Numbered from the stretch's first letter, positions 27,143 to 38,135 are shown. The stretch is 64,000 nt of DNA from CAVQRC01 sp963715045 (GCA_963715045.1 CAVQRC010000026.1:186001-250000); one strand, 5' to 3'. The notes: a model not told the origin generated them from the letters alone. A program made the numbers and translations.

Positions 27143-28597
27143 ATGGTTCGAAGTGTGATGTGGAGCGCCGCCGCGGTCGCTCTGTTCCAATTCGCGGGTC
27201 CGGCATTTGCTGATTGCGGGAGCTGTTGCGGAACCCCTTGTGGGGTTGCCGCGGCTTGCGGCGGATGTGCCGGCGCCATGGCCGGATGCGGTGGCGTGGC
27301 GGCCGGATGCGGTGTCGCGGCCGCTGAACCGCAGGTCGTGGAACGGACCATCTATGTGCCTGAGCAAGTCACCGAAATGCGGACGGTGACGCGGACCAAG
27401 TACCGCACGGAAACCCGCGAAAGAAGCTACACCGTCAACAAATGCGTACCGCAGACCGAGACCAAGACGCGTACTTACACGGTGATGGTCCCCGAGACCC
27501 GCACCAAGACGGTCAATTACACCGTCAGCAAACCGGTCTGGGAAACCAAGACGCAGGAGTACACGGTTCAGGTTCCCGTGTGGGCCGACGTCGAGCAGAC
27601 CTATACCGTTCGAGTTCCGGTGTGGACCGATGTCGAGCAGACATACAACGTCACCGTTCCTGTGTGGACCGACGTCGAGCAGACCTATACCGTCCAAGTT
27701 CCCTACACGGAAAACGTCGAGCAGCAATACACCGTGATGGTGCCCCACCAGGAGACTCGCGAAGGAACTCGAACGGTTACCAAGTGCGTCGCCGTCCAGT
27801 CGACGCGGACCGTCACGCGTGACGCCGGACACTGGGAAACGCAGATGGTCGAAATGCCCTGCGGTGGAAATGGTGGCGCGGTCTATGGATCGGGTTGTGG
27901 TGGTGCTGGCTTCGGCTGTGGTGGTTGTGGTTCCTGCGGCGGCTGTCAGCCGGCTTGCGGTGGATGCGGTGGGTGCAATGCCTGTGGCGGTGATGCCGTC
28001 GCATCGGCTGCCCCTGCCACGCGGACGGTCTGCCGTCGCGTGTGGGTCTCGAACATGGTCACCGAGGAAGTGCCCGTGACGAGCTACCAGCGAGTCACCG
28101 AGGAAGTCCCTTACAGTCACACCGTTACGGTCTGTAAACCCGAGACGAAATCCCGTACGGTTCAGGTGACCAAGTGCCGCCCCGAACAGCGGACCCGGAC
28201 CGTCAAACAGTGCAGCTACAAGACTGAAGCCCGCAGTCGGACCGTCAAGCAGTGCAGCTATCAGAACGAGACGCGAACGCGGACCGTCAAGCAATGCAGT
28301 TACAACACGGAAACCCGATCGCGGCAATTCAAGGTCTGCAACTACGTCTCTGAGACACAGAGCAAGGAAGTTCAGTACACGGTGTGTGTCCCTCAGCAAA
28401 AGACGCAAGAGTATCAGGTGACCACCTATCAAATGGTCCCCGAGCAGAAGACGGATACCTACAACGTCTGCGTGCCCTACACCGAGACTGAGGAAGTACC
28501 GGTCACCGTTTGCCGGATGGTTCCCAAGACCGTCCAGGTAACCGTCGGTGGCAGTGGCTGTGGCGGTTGCGGCGGTTGCGGCGGTTGTTGCAACTAG
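27143..28597 (+). CDS. Cys-rich YTV-repeat cell-wall protein
   Basis: 484 residues from ATG at 27143, chosen over ATG at 27113 because AGGAG (27130-27134) lies eight bases upstream. A signal peptide (AAAVALFQFAGPAFA) precedes a Cys/Gly cluster. The body is built of short Thr/Val/Tyr repeats: YTVNK, YTVMVPETRTKTVNYTV, four units of the VPVWxDVEQTY(T/N)V type, then a central Gly/Cys block (GCGGCGSCGGC) and a second repeat array with RTVKQCSY units, ending CGGCGGCGGCC. This is the planctomycete YTV family (Pfam YTV), associated with the proteinaceous wall of Rhodopirellula. Cys pairing may cross-link the wall. High similarity of repeats suggests expansion by duplication. A strong terminator follows. 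Confidence 0.88.
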   Translation: MVRSVMWSAAAVALFQFAGPAFADCGSCCGTPCGVAAACGGCAGAMAGCGGVAAGCGVAAAEPQVVERTIYVPEQVTEMRTVTRTKYRTETRERSYTVNKCVPQTETKTRTYTVMVPETRTKTVNYTVSKPVWETKTQEYTVQVPVWADVEQTYTVRVPVWTDVEQTYNVTVPVWTDVEQTYTVQVPYTENVEQQYTVMVPHQETREGTRTVTKCVAVQSTRTVTRDAGHWETQMVEMPCGGNGGAVYGSGCGGAGFGCGGCGSCGGCQPACGGCGGCNACGGDAVASAAPATRTVCRRVWVSNMVTEEVPVTSYQRVTEEVPYSHTVTVCKPETKSRTVQVTKCRPEQRTRTVKQCSYKTEARSRTVKQCSYQNETRTRTVKQCSYNTETRSRQFKVCNYVSETQSKEVQYTVCVPQQKTQEYQVTTYQMVPEQKTDTYNVCVPYTETEEVPVTVCRMVPKTVQVTVGGSGCGGCGGCGGCCN

Positions 28598-28643
28598 CTC
28601 AGCCGGATTTCTTGCGGCAAGGACGACCGTGCGCGAATGTACA

Positions 28644-28680
28644 CCAGGCCGGGTTCCAAGGGACCCGGCCTGGTTTCGTT
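28644..28680 (+). terminator. Rho-independent terminator after the YTV gene
   Basis: An eleven-base-pair perfect stem, CCAGGCCGGGT (28644-28654) with ACCCGGCCTGG (28663-28673), closes an eight-base loop and is followed by TTTCGTT. It lies 47 bases after the YTV stop and is the clearest intrinsic terminator in the window. Confidence 0.8.
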
Positions 28681-28811
28681 GGGGGGAACTCGTTCCAGTT
28701 GTTCAAGGCCGGCGCATTCGGTCTATATCCGTCTACCTCCGACGCGTATGCTACCGATTCGAGGAGACTATTCAGCGATTGAGTGTTCAACCGTGAAGAT
28801 CGAGTGCCATC

Positions 28812-30401
28812 GTGAACCGAGCTGCCACGCTGCCGCGCGCAACTCCTCAAGAGCACCAAGCACCACCCGCGTGGTCCTGGGGCGAGCGGCACGCCGTGCT
28901 GCTGGTCGGTATCGCTCCCGTACTGGCCCAAGTCATCGGTAGCGTTTTCAACATCTGGTACAACGACTGGCAGCTTCGCGGTCCGCTATCGGCTGCTCAA
29001 GAAACCCAGTTTCGCTGGACGGCGACCGCTTACAACGCAGTGGTCTATCCCATTGCCTGCACAGTCTGGCTGATGCTCTTATTCTCGCTCCGCACCGTCC
29101 ATCGGGCTCGGATTCAGCGTGAACAGATCTCCGCCGAACGGCTGGCTGCCGCGCAAAGAAAAGTCATCAACCTGCCCTGGATTCTCGCCGGGTTGGGCAG
29201 CATCAGTTGGCTCGGCTGTATTCCGGTGTTTCTGCTCTCGCTGCGGATGACAGGGGAACCGGTCGATGCACTCGTTGAGACCCACTTGGTGATCTCGTTT
29301 TTAATTGGGGGCTCGATCGGCGTCACGCAGGGTTTCTTCGCGGTCGACCTCGCCAGCCAGAGATGGCTGTTCCCAATCCTCTTTGAAGACGCGCGGCCGG
29401 TCGATGTCCCCGGCACGGTGCCTGTGACACTCATCGGGAGAATCCTCCTGTGGACCGTGGCGGCCGTGTTCTGCCCCATCGGATGCCTGCTGCTGTTGCT
29501 GCTGGTCCCGCACGAAGGCGGAATTGACCGCGGGTTCGCGGTGGCCGTCGCCGCGGTGGCCGTGAGCTTCGCCGTGCTTACGGCCTGGATGTTCGCCCGC
29601 TTCATTCAGGTTCCCGTCCACCGGCTTCGAGAAGCCGCCGCCCGCGTCCGCGATGGGAAACTGGATACCTTCGTCAACCTTCCCCGAGCCGACGACTTCG
29701 GTCCGCTCGTCGACGAATTCAACAGCATGGTCGCCGGCCTGCGGGAGAAAGAACAGTTGCAGGAGACCTTCGGCCGACACGTGGGCCGCGCGGCCGCCCG
29801 CGAAATACTCAGCCAGGATCCCGGACTGGGTGGCGTCCAACGCGAAATCTCGGTCCTCTTCGCCGACCTGCGAAATTTCACCAGGCAAAGCGGCGATGCC
29901 GAACCCCAGGAGATCGTATCGGTCCTGAATGTCTTCCTGACCGACATGGTCGAAATCGTCGAGTGCCATCAGGGAATGGTCAACAAGTTTCTCGGCGATG
30001 GGCTCATGGCACTGTTTGGCACGCAACAGGCCGGACCTCCTCACGCATCCGCCGCTTTGAATGCGGCCCGAGAAATGGTCTCCCGAACCCGCGAAATCAA
30101 TCACGCCGTCGGCAGCATCGGACCCCTGAAGCTCGAAATCGGCATCGGTCTTCACACCGGACCCGCCGTCGTTGGCTGTATAGGTTCTGAGCATCGCATG
30201 GAATTCACCGCAATCGGAGACACCGTCAACGTCGCCGCGCGTGTCGAGTCGTTGACCAAAGTCGTCGGACACCCGATCCTGCTGACGGATGCCACCCGGC
30301 GGTTGGTTGGGGATGGGTGGTCGCTGTTGGCACTTCCTCCGCAGAACATCAAAGGCAAAGACCAGCCGCTCCTTGTCTACACGCTCGAAGAAACGCCCTG
30401 A
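28812..30401 (+). CDS. Membrane class III adenylate/guanylate cyclase with HAMP linker
   Basis: 529 residues. Six membrane helices occupy the first 265 residues (for example PIACTVWLMLLFSL, ILAGLGSISWLGCIPVFLL, LLWTVAAVFCPIGCLLLLLL). A HAMP segment follows (QVPVHRLREAAARVRDGKLD). The catalytic domain (about 345-525) has both metal-binding aspartates (VLFADLRNFT and KFLGDGLMALF), the purine-contact Lys of NKFLGDG, and the EFTAIGDTVNVAARVE motif with the transition-state Asn and Arg. It should be active as a dimer on the cytoplasmic face. The product is probably cAMP, but substrate choice is not certain from motifs. The gene ends three bases before a cyclic-nucleotide-binding phospholipase gene, implying one transcript and one pathway. 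Confidence 0.9.
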   Translation: MNRAATLPRATPQEHQAPPAWSWGERHAVLLVGIAPVLAQVIGSVFNIWYNDWQLRGPLSAAQETQFRWTATAYNAVVYPIACTVWLMLLFSLRTVHRARIQREQISAERLAAAQRKVINLPWILAGLGSISWLGCIPVFLLSLRMTGEPVDALVETHLVISFLIGGSIGVTQGFFAVDLASQRWLFPILFEDARPVDVPGTVPVTLIGRILLWTVAAVFCPIGCLLLLLLVPHEGGIDRGFAVAVAAVAVSFAVLTAWMFARFIQVPVHRLREAAARVRDGKLDTFVNLPRADDFGPLVDEFNSMVAGLREKEQLQETFGRHVGRAAAREILSQDPGLGGVQREISVLFADLRNFTRQSGDAEPQEIVSVLNVFLTDMVEIVECHQGMVNKFLGDGLMALFGTQQAGPPHASAALNAAREMVSRTREINHAVGSIGPLKLEIGIGLHTGPAVVGCIGSEHRMEFTAIGDTVNVAARVESLTKVVGHPILLTDATRRLVGDGWSLLALPPQNIKGKDQPLLVYTLEETP

Positions 30402-30404
30402 ACC

Positions 30405-32223
30405 ATGTCGCCCAATCCGATCGATCTCCGGAACTGCGAGCTGTTCGAAGGCCTTCAGGATGTTGAAATCGAAGAGATCCTGGCCGCTGGTAGGCAGGTC
30501 CGTGCGGAGAGCGGTGAAGTCGTATGCAGCCAGGGAGACGACGGCTCGAGCATGTATCTGATTCAGTCGGGACGGGTGCAGATCAGCGCTCGACCGCCCG
30601 ACGGCGAGGAGGTCCTGCTCAATACGCTCGGTCACGGCTGTCACTTCGGCGAGATTTCGATGCTCACGCGGGGGCCTCGAACGGCGACCGTAACGTCACT
30701 GATGGACAGCGAGTTGCTCGAGATTCGGCTGGATGCGTTTCGACATCTGGTCAGTACGATTCCCGGTTTCGCCGCAAATCTGAGTCGCACGCTGGGGATC
30801 TGGCTCCGCGGGCAGTTGTCGAGTCGCACCCGTCGCCGATCGTTACGGCTCACTGCCGTCGTCAGAACGGGTGGAGCGACCGAGCAACTTGCACCTCAGC
30901 TTGCTGAGGGACTTGGCCGATTCCCGCTTTCGGTCAGCGTATTCACGGACCGTCCCGATGCCTGGCGCGGTCACTCAGCGGTCACGATCCGGAGCTTTGA
31001 CGCGCAGGAGGGTCGGTGGTCGATCCGCAGCGACGAGCTGGCGCATTCCGTCGATGAATACGCCCACACAATCATTGATGTCGACGCCAACCATGCAGAC
31101 GAGACGCTCCTGATGCAGGCGGAACTCGTGTGGTGGTTGATTGATCGCGACGACCGCTCCCCCGATGCGGACGCGCCGGCGGCGGAAAGACGGATCGCTA
31201 CGGTCGAACGCCTTGCATCGAGGCTGCAGGTCGTGTGGCTACAACTCCGGCAGGAACGACTCCCCAAGGTCGGCTGGCACGCACTCCAAGCGGAGCGGGC
31301 CGATCTCCGCGTGCTCTACGAATCCACCGGCGGGTCCGGCCGAGCGATTCGTCGGGCGGACCTGGCCCGGCTTGTGCATCAATTGCTGGGAGTTCATCTG
31401 GGACTCGCGCTGGGCGGCGGCGGCGCGCGGCATTGCTCATCTGGGAGTGATCAAGGTTCTCGAAGAGGAGGGTTTCTATTTCGATCGTCTGGCAGGCACC
31501 AGTGCGGGGGCCATCATTGCCGCTGCCGCTGCCGTCGGAATGAGTGTCGACGATACGGCACAGTTGCTGGCACAGGAGATGGCGCCGCCCCGCTGGCTGA
31601 GCTGGCTCCCGGGCAGTCCGCGGTGGTACTTGCTGGCCTTGTTTCGGTTGGGCCTCGTGGAACCGAAGTTTCGTCGTTACCTGGGCGATACGATGTTCGA
31701 GCAACTCGCGGTTCCCTGTCACATCATCAGCGTCGATCTGGTGAGCGGTGACGAGCGGATTCGCGAATCCGGCGACGTCGTGCGGAGCATTCTCGAAAGC
31801 ATCAACCATCCGGTTTTTGGGAAGCCTCTGCTGCACGGTTCTGAGGCTCTCGTCGATGGGGGCGTGTTGATCAACGTGCCGGCGTCGGTGCTGCGAAAGC
31901 GAGGAGCGGATTTCGTCGTGGCGGTCGATGTGGGGGCCAAGTTGTCTCCGAGTTTTGGGCGGCTCAAGGCGGGCCGCGACGGCGAGAGACTCCGCGCACC
32001 CGGATATTTCAGTACGCTCACCCGGGTGATTGATGTGTCTCAGCGGGGCCTGGCGCTGCTGCACATGTCCGAAAGCGACTATCTGCTGACCCCCGATACG
32101 TCTCCCTACCCCTTCGAAGACTTCACCCAGGGGGAGGGTCTGATGGCGGCCGGAGAGGCCGCCGCCAGAGAAGCGGTGCCACAAATCAAGCAGCTCTTTG
32201 CCGAGTTTCTCGCGCAGGGTTGA
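30405..32223 (+). CDS. Cyclic-nucleotide-binding patatin-like phospholipase, interrupted by a frameshift
   Basis: Starts with ATG at 30405, three bases after the cyclase stop. Residues 1-130 form a cNMP-binding domain (LFEGLQDVEIEEILA) with an intact phosphate-binding cassette: FGEISMLTRGPRTATV, including the Arg. A linker domain follows (about 140-320), like that of NTE-type lipases. The patatin domain has the oxyanion GGGGARG, nucleophile GTSAGAI and catalytic Asp in DGGVLINVP. A one-base loss near 31425-31430, inside the glycine-rich codons, moves the rest to another frame; repaired length is about 606 residues. Family members hydrolyse phospholipids or lysophospholipids. With the cyclase it suggests a nucleotide-gated phospholipase. 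Confidence 0.85.
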
Positions 32224-32445
32224 ATCTCGGCCGCCCCTCGGCCATCTCCCTCACCGCCCGCCGGAGGTTTCCGCTCCGCCGCATGCCTCGCTGGAGGGGG
32301 CCCGCACCGGTGTCGACTGCCCGAACCTATGAAAATTAATGCATGACGGGCTACAGTGAGGAGACTCCTGGAGAGATTGATTCCCGCTTTTTCCGACAAA
32401 CCGCGAAGACGATCGGTTTTAGATCGACAACGAAGGATTCTGTTC

Positions 32446-35400
32446 ATGACGAATTGGTGTTTGCGAGCGGCCCTGTCGGGTTGCTTGGCTTTTCTTTTTC
32501 CGCTCGGAAGTCAGGCGGAAATCCCGTCCGTCGAACCGGTCGCAGGCCTCAACGACAATACTCCGCAGAACTATGCGTTGACGGGCGGAACGGTTCACGT
32601 CGGTGCGGGTACCGTCCTTGAGAATGCCACGATTTTGATTCGCGACGGTTCGATCACCCGAGTTGGCACCGATTTCGAACCGCCCGCGGATGTACGTCGC
32701 GTCGATGTCTCGGGAAAGATCGTCTATCCCGGTTTCATCGACGCCTATCGCGAAGTCGAGCTCGACAGTGATGCATCCAAACAGGGCGGGAGCCATTGGA
32801 ACCCGTATATTGTGCCGCAGCTCGGCGTCGCCCGAGATGTGAAGCTTGATCGCTCGAAAGACGAGCAGCTTCGCGCCGCCGGGATCACCGCGCAGCTTCT
32901 GGCGCCGAAGGCTGGAATCATCAAGGGCACCAGTGCGCTCGTGCTCACGGCCGACGTCGCGCATCCCAGCGGGATCGTCCGCACGTCGCTGGCTCAGCAC
33001 CTTCGACTCACGGTTCCGTTTGGCCGCAATCGCGACCAGTATCCGAATTCTCCGATGGGTGCGGTGGCCCTCGCCAGGCAGACAATGCTCGATGCCGACT
33101 GGTACAGCCGGGTGTGGCGGGCCTTTCGCGGCAATCGGACATTGCCCCGGCCGGAGCACGATGCGGCCCTCGAGGCCTTGCAACCATACCTCGACGGTGA
33201 GCACCTCGTGATCGTGGACGCCGCGAACGAGCTCTACGCCCTGCGTGCAGACGCCTTTGCCCGTGAGTTCGGTCTGAAAATCGCTCTCCGCGGATCCGGA
33301 AACGAGTATCGGCGGCTCGCAGAGATTCAGCAAACGGGTCGGCCACTCATCCTGCCCGTTGACTTTCCCAAACCGCCAAACGTCGCCACGCCCGAACTCG
33401 CCCTCAACGCAACGCTCGAGGCACAGATGCATTGGTACCTGGCGGCTGAGAACCCCGGGCGGGTCGCCGCGGCCGGGATTCCATTCGCATTCACGACCGA
33501 TGGTCTGAAATCGCCGAATGAGTTTCTCAAAGCGATTCGCAAAGCAGTGAAACGGGGCCTTTCGGCCGAGCAGGCGTTGGCCGCGCTCACGAGCAGCCCA
33601 GCCGAGATGTTCGGCGTGTCGGACCTGGTGGGCACGATTGAAGCGGGCAAGATCGCCAATCTGGTCGTGGCTTCGGACGATTTGTTCGCAGGCGACGGCA
33701 AGATCGTCGCGACCTGGGTCGATGGCCGCGAATTCGAGATCGAGGAAACAACGCCCCTGGATCTTACGCGGTACGTGGGAACTCGCGTTCGCCAACAGGG
33801 CCGCGGACGCGCCGGCGACCACGCTGAGAGTCGAACTCGGCGGTAAAGCGACGAAGTTGACGGGTAAGGTCCTCAGTGACGAGGCCGACAGCTCACCAGC
33901 CGAATTGGAAGAAGACGACGAGGCTTCGACCGAGGAGAAGACGGCCGAGGAGAATCCAGGTCAAAGCAAATCGCAGGCCAAGCAGCAGATGGTTTCGCAG
34001 ATCTCGGTCCGCGGTGCGCGTTGGACCGGGCAACTCGACGCTGAGGTCCTCGGCGGGACCGGTGTCGCCCGACTCTCGGCAGTCGTCTCCACAGCCGGAG
34101 AGGGCCTGGCAATGCAAGGGTACGTGCTGTTACCCGATGGTTCCCGCCGCGACTTCTCGGCTACCCGCACCAAGTCGGCCGACGATCCTGCCGACAATCA
34201 GGCCGGCGACGAGGCGAAAGAAGATGGAGAGTCGTCCACCGCAAAAGACGATGCGGAAGAAAAGGACGACGACCCAATCGACGTGGCCGTGAATTTCCCT
34301 CTCGGAGCCTATGGCCGAGACGGTGAACTTCCCGCTCAACCGGAAGTCGTGGTGTTCCGCGGGGCGACGGTGTGGACCTGTTCCGAGCAGGGAATCATCG
34401 ATAACGCCGCAGTTGTGGTTCGCCAGGGACGCATCGAACAGGTCGGCAGTTCCGCTTCAGTTGCCACCCCGGAGGGAGCCATCGTCGTTGACGTCTCGGG
34501 CAAACACATCTCGCCCGGCATCATCGATTGCCATTCGCACATGGCCACCGACGGCGGCGTCAACGAGAGCGGTCAGGCCGTCACGGCCGAGGTGCGCATC
34601 GGCGACTTCATCGACTGCGGACGACATCAACATCTACCGCCAACTCGCCGGCGGCGTGACCTCGTCGAACATCCTGCACGGCTCGGCCAACCCGATCGGC
34701 GGGCAGAACCAGGTCATCAAGTTGCGCTGGGGTGCGACGCCAGAAGCCATGAAGTTCGCCGAGGCCCCGCCCGGCATCAAGTTCGCCCTCGGCGAGAACG
34801 TCAAGCAGAGCAACTGGGGCGAGAAGTACACGACGCGCTATCCGCAGACCCGGATGGGCGTCGAACAGATTTTCGTCGATCGTTTCTTCGCCGCCCGCGA
34901 CTACCGCCGTCGCTGGGAGAATTGGGACCGCGACCACCAGGGTCTGCCGCCGCGCCGCGATCTCGAACTCGAGGCCATCGCCGAAATCGTTACCGGCGAC
35001 CGCTGGATTCACTGCCACAGTTACCGCCAGGACGAGATCCTCGCCCTGCTTCGCGTGCTCGAACGCTTCGGCATCACGATCGGCACGTTCCAGCACATTC
35101 TCGAGGGCTACAAGGTCGCAGCCGAAATGGCCGCCCACGGCGCGATGGGCTCCGCATTCTCCGACTGGTGGGCCTACAAGTTCGAGGTCTACGACGCGAT
35201 CCCCTACAACGGCGCGCTGATGCACCAGGCGGGCGTTGTCGTCTCGTTCAACTCCGACGACCAGGAACTCGCCCGCCACCTGAATCACGAAGCGGCCAAG
35301 GCGGTCAAGTACGGCGGCGTCCCGCCGGAAGAGGCCCTCAAGTTCGTCACGCTCAACCCGGCCCGCCAGCTGCGCATCGATCACTGGGTCGGCTCGCTCG

Positions 35401-35693
35401 AAGCCGGGAAGCACGCCGATCTCGTGGTCTGGAGCGGTCCACCCCTGTCGACGCTCGCCCGCTGCGAGCAGACCTGGATCGATGGCCGTAACTACTTCTC
35501 TCTGGACGAGGACAAGTCACTCCGCCAACGCGATCAGAAACTGCGGAATGCCCTCGTCCAGAAGATCCTCGGTTCCGGCGAACCGGCGGCCAAGCCGGGT
35601 GACAATCGCGAAGACCCGTCGGCGTTCTGGCCGCGTCACGACGAATACTGCCACGCACACGGTCATGACCACCACCACGCGAATCAACAGTGA
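32446..35693 (+). CDS. Exported tandem amidohydrolase, two frameshifts
   Basis: ATG at 32446 has AAGGA upstream and opens a signal peptide (LSGCLAFLFPLGSQA). Module 1 (to about residue 440) has the amidohydrolase outer shell (ALTGGTVHVGAGTVLENA and SGKIVYPGFIDAYREVE), but the metal-binding HxH that should follow GFID is absent. An acidic Glu/Asp/Lys linker and beta-sandwich segment (GTWELAFANRA; about 445-620) separate module 2, which is complete: SPGIIDCHSHMATDGG, INIYRQLAGGVTSSN, WIHCHSYRQDEI and FNSDDQELARHL. Breaks at about 33770 and 34615 each need removal of one base; repaired length is about 1080 residues. It ends His-rich (HGHDHHH). An imidazolonepropionase-like hydrolase of unknown substrate. 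Confidence 0.82.
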
Positions 35694-35701
35694 GGTCAGT
35701 A

Positions 35702-37054
35702 ATGAAGACGAATCGACGATCAGCAATCGTGACGCGCTTGTGCCTTGCGTTCTTGATTTCTTCTTGCAGCGTCTGGCCAGCTGCCGACGCCCACGGTTCC
35801 GATACGCTGCCCGCCCCGCCGCAACAACGGCCGATTGCGATCATTAACGCGACGCTGCATCCGATGAGCGGTGCGGCGATCGAGAATGGCACGATCGTTT
35901 TCGACGGGGGAAAGATCCAGCAGGTCGGCGTAGGCATCCCGGTGCCCGCCGGTGCCGAGATCATTGATGGCCAGGGCAAGCACGTCTTTCCCGGGCTGTT
36001 CGATGCGAGTACGCAACTGGGGCTGATCGAGATCGAATCGGTTCGGGCGACGCTCGACATGAGCGAATCGGGTGCGCTCAATCCGAATGCCGAAGCGCTC
36101 AAGGCGATCAATCCCGACAGCGAGCTGATTCCAGTGGCCCGCTCCAATGGTGTGTTGATCGCCCAGGTCGCTCCTTACGGGCGGCTCTTGATGGGGCAGT
36201 CGGCCGTGATCCAGCTCGAGGGCTGGACGTGGGAAGACATGGCATTGCTGCCCCGGGCGGCGATGCAGCTGCGCTGGCCGCGAAGCATTCCCGAAAACCA
36301 GTGGTGGTCTCGGGAGTCGGCGGCCGAACTCAGCAAGTCTGCCCAGCGGCAACTCGATCAGCTCGAGCAGTTCTTCAAGGACGCCCGGGCCTACTCGGTT
36401 GCCCGTGATGCCGAGGAGCCCCGGGTCGATCACGACTCCCGCTACGAAGCGATGCGCGAGGTGCTCGATGGGCGGCAACCGGTCGTGGTTTCCGCGGATC
36501 GAGCCGAAGAAATCCAATCCGCTGTCGGCTTCGGACTGCGGCATGGTCTGAAGCTGGTGATCCTCGGTGGTTACGACGCCGAGGTCTGTGCGGAGCTCCT
36601 CAAGCAACATGACATCCCGGTCATTGTCGATGGTGTGTACCGCCTTCCGGTGCGGCGTAACGAAGCCTACGACGAAGCTTACACGTTGCCCGAACGACTC
36701 AGGATGGCGGGTGTCACGTACTGCATCGCGGGCGGCTCACGACGCTCGGCCTCGAATGTTCGCAACCTGCCCTACCACGCGGCGACGGCCGCCGCGTACG
36801 GCCTGCCGCACGACGAGGCGCTCAAAGCCATCACGCTCTATCCGGCCCGAATCTGCGGTCTGGCCGATCGCGTTGGCTCGCTGGAAGTTGGCAAAGACGC
36901 GACGCTGATCATCACCGACGGCGACATCCTCGAGACGCCGACGCACGTCGAAACGGCCTTCGTCCAGGGCCGTCAACTCGATCTCAGCGACCGCCACAAA
37001 CGACTCTACCAGAAGTACCAGCAGCGGCTGGAGCAAGTGCGCAATCCACGATGA
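35702..37054 (+). CDS. Exported amidohydrolase-like protein with degenerate metal site
   Basis: 450 residues from ATG at 35702, eight bases after the stop of the tandem amidohydrolase, with GAGG in between. Signal peptide: CLAFLISSCSVWPAADA, with a Cys that could also suit a lipoprotein. The amidohydrolase frame is clear (AIINATLHPMSGAAIENGTI, DGQGKHVFPGLFDAS, ALKAITLYPARICGLADRVG, LEVGKDATLIITDG), but the HxH after GLFD is missing, as in module 1 of the upstream gene. It may be a non-catalytic partner of the upstream enzyme; this is inference from pairing and motif loss. No frameshift seen here. Confidence 0.8.
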   Translation: MKTNRRSAIVTRLCLAFLISSCSVWPAADAHGSDTLPAPPQQRPIAIINATLHPMSGAAIENGTIVFDGGKIQQVGVGIPVPAGAEIIDGQGKHVFPGLFDASTQLGLIEIESVRATLDMSESGALNPNAEALKAINPDSELIPVARSNGVLIAQVAPYGRLLMGQSAVIQLEGWTWEDMALLPRAAMQLRWPRSIPENQWWSRESAAELSKSAQRQLDQLEQFFKDARAYSVARDAEEPRVDHDSRYEAMREVLDGRQPVVVSADRAEEIQSAVGFGLRHGLKLVILGGYDAEVCAELLKQHDIPVIVDGVYRLPVRRNEAYDEAYTLPERLRMAGVTYCIAGGSRRSASNVRNLPYHAATAAAYGLPHDEALKAITLYPARICGLADRVGSLEVGKDATLIITDGDILETPTHVETAFVQGRQLDLSDRHKRLYQKYQQRLEQVRNPR

Positions 37055-37556
37055 ACAAGGTCTGCATTCGCCAAATGTTGCCTAAGAACTCAGCGGTCGG
37101 ATGTTCCGATTGTGGCGACAATCGTATTCACGAACCTTGGCAGGCGGTATCTACGGGAAAGCGTGAGGAGAACGCTCACAGGTGACCGATCAAAGGACTA
37201 TCTACCTATTTTGGAGAATCTTACTGACGAGTTTGGAACGCGACATTGGACGCGACAAGGTTAGTCACGAATGTGATCCAAAGCGATTCGGATTGTGGTG
37301 GAGATGTTTCAGAGCATTTCAGTTCAGTATGCAGTTGCTAACGTACTCAATTACGTGCTTTTCGATTCTGACTCGGCTGTTGCGGTGCTCCTCTGGATAG
37401 CGACTGGGATCGTGTGTGGGGGGTATAGGGTCAGACGCTGCGACAAATGCCACGGCAGAAATGGGTTGGCTGGATACTCGATCGTTATCGCACTTGCCTC
37501 GACGAATTCTCCCGTTGCCTGTCGCAGCCGGCGTGGCAGCATACCCGTCAAACGAA

Positions 37557-37691
37557 ATGAGCGATAAGAAACGTGTTCTGGCTTGCGGCATCGTGATCTT
37601 CGGCACATTGGCCGCAAGCTATCTTATTTGGGCGATACACAGATCATTAGAAGCAAGGATCACCTTACTGAACGGAGCATTGGCGATGTAA
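37557..37691 (+). CDS. Possible small single-helix membrane protein
   Basis: 44 residues: ATG at 37557, stop at 37689-37691. A charged start (MSDKKR) is followed by a clear hydrophobic helix (VLACGIVIFGTLAASYLIWAI) and a short amphipathic tail. No good ribosome site is visible and the region is otherwise gene-poor, so it may be chance or a remnant. Confidence 0.25.
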   Translation: MSDKKRVLACGIVIFGTLAASYLIWAIHRSLEARITLLNGALAM

Positions 37692-38135
37692 CTTGTCTGC
37701 GGGAATCACAGATGAAAACGGGTGAAGATTCTTGGCTGTGCACTGAGGGAACTGACGCGAGGTGACATACGGATCACGGTCAGTGGCCGAAGTTGTTCCG
37801 CCGTTGAGATCACGTAGGATCGATCGCCTGGGAACTGACCCGACGAAAGGAAACAATCCGTCATTCGAGCCATCCAGAAGGGGCTGAGCTCGTACGGTCG
37901 TAATGCGATTCAGAGGCTTACGAGCAGGTCGCAATGCATCGAGTTCCAGCGGAAAGTGCGGCTGGAGGCACCGAGGCACTCGTTCGGATTGATCCGGTAA
38001 GAGAGCGAATGTTCACAGTAAGTCGGGACAACCACTGAACGAGTCGGAGCAGGCAGACCGCGATCCCGAGTAGCATCCAAGGAGACACCTCCTCTCGATC
38101 GAGGTATGAATCAGTCGCTTCGATGAGGATCCCGT

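Noticed and set aside
27083..28432. Minus-strand open frame (449 residues) opposite the YTV gene
   Set aside because: Repetitive low-complexity shadow caused by the YTV repeats; no ribosome site and no start context.
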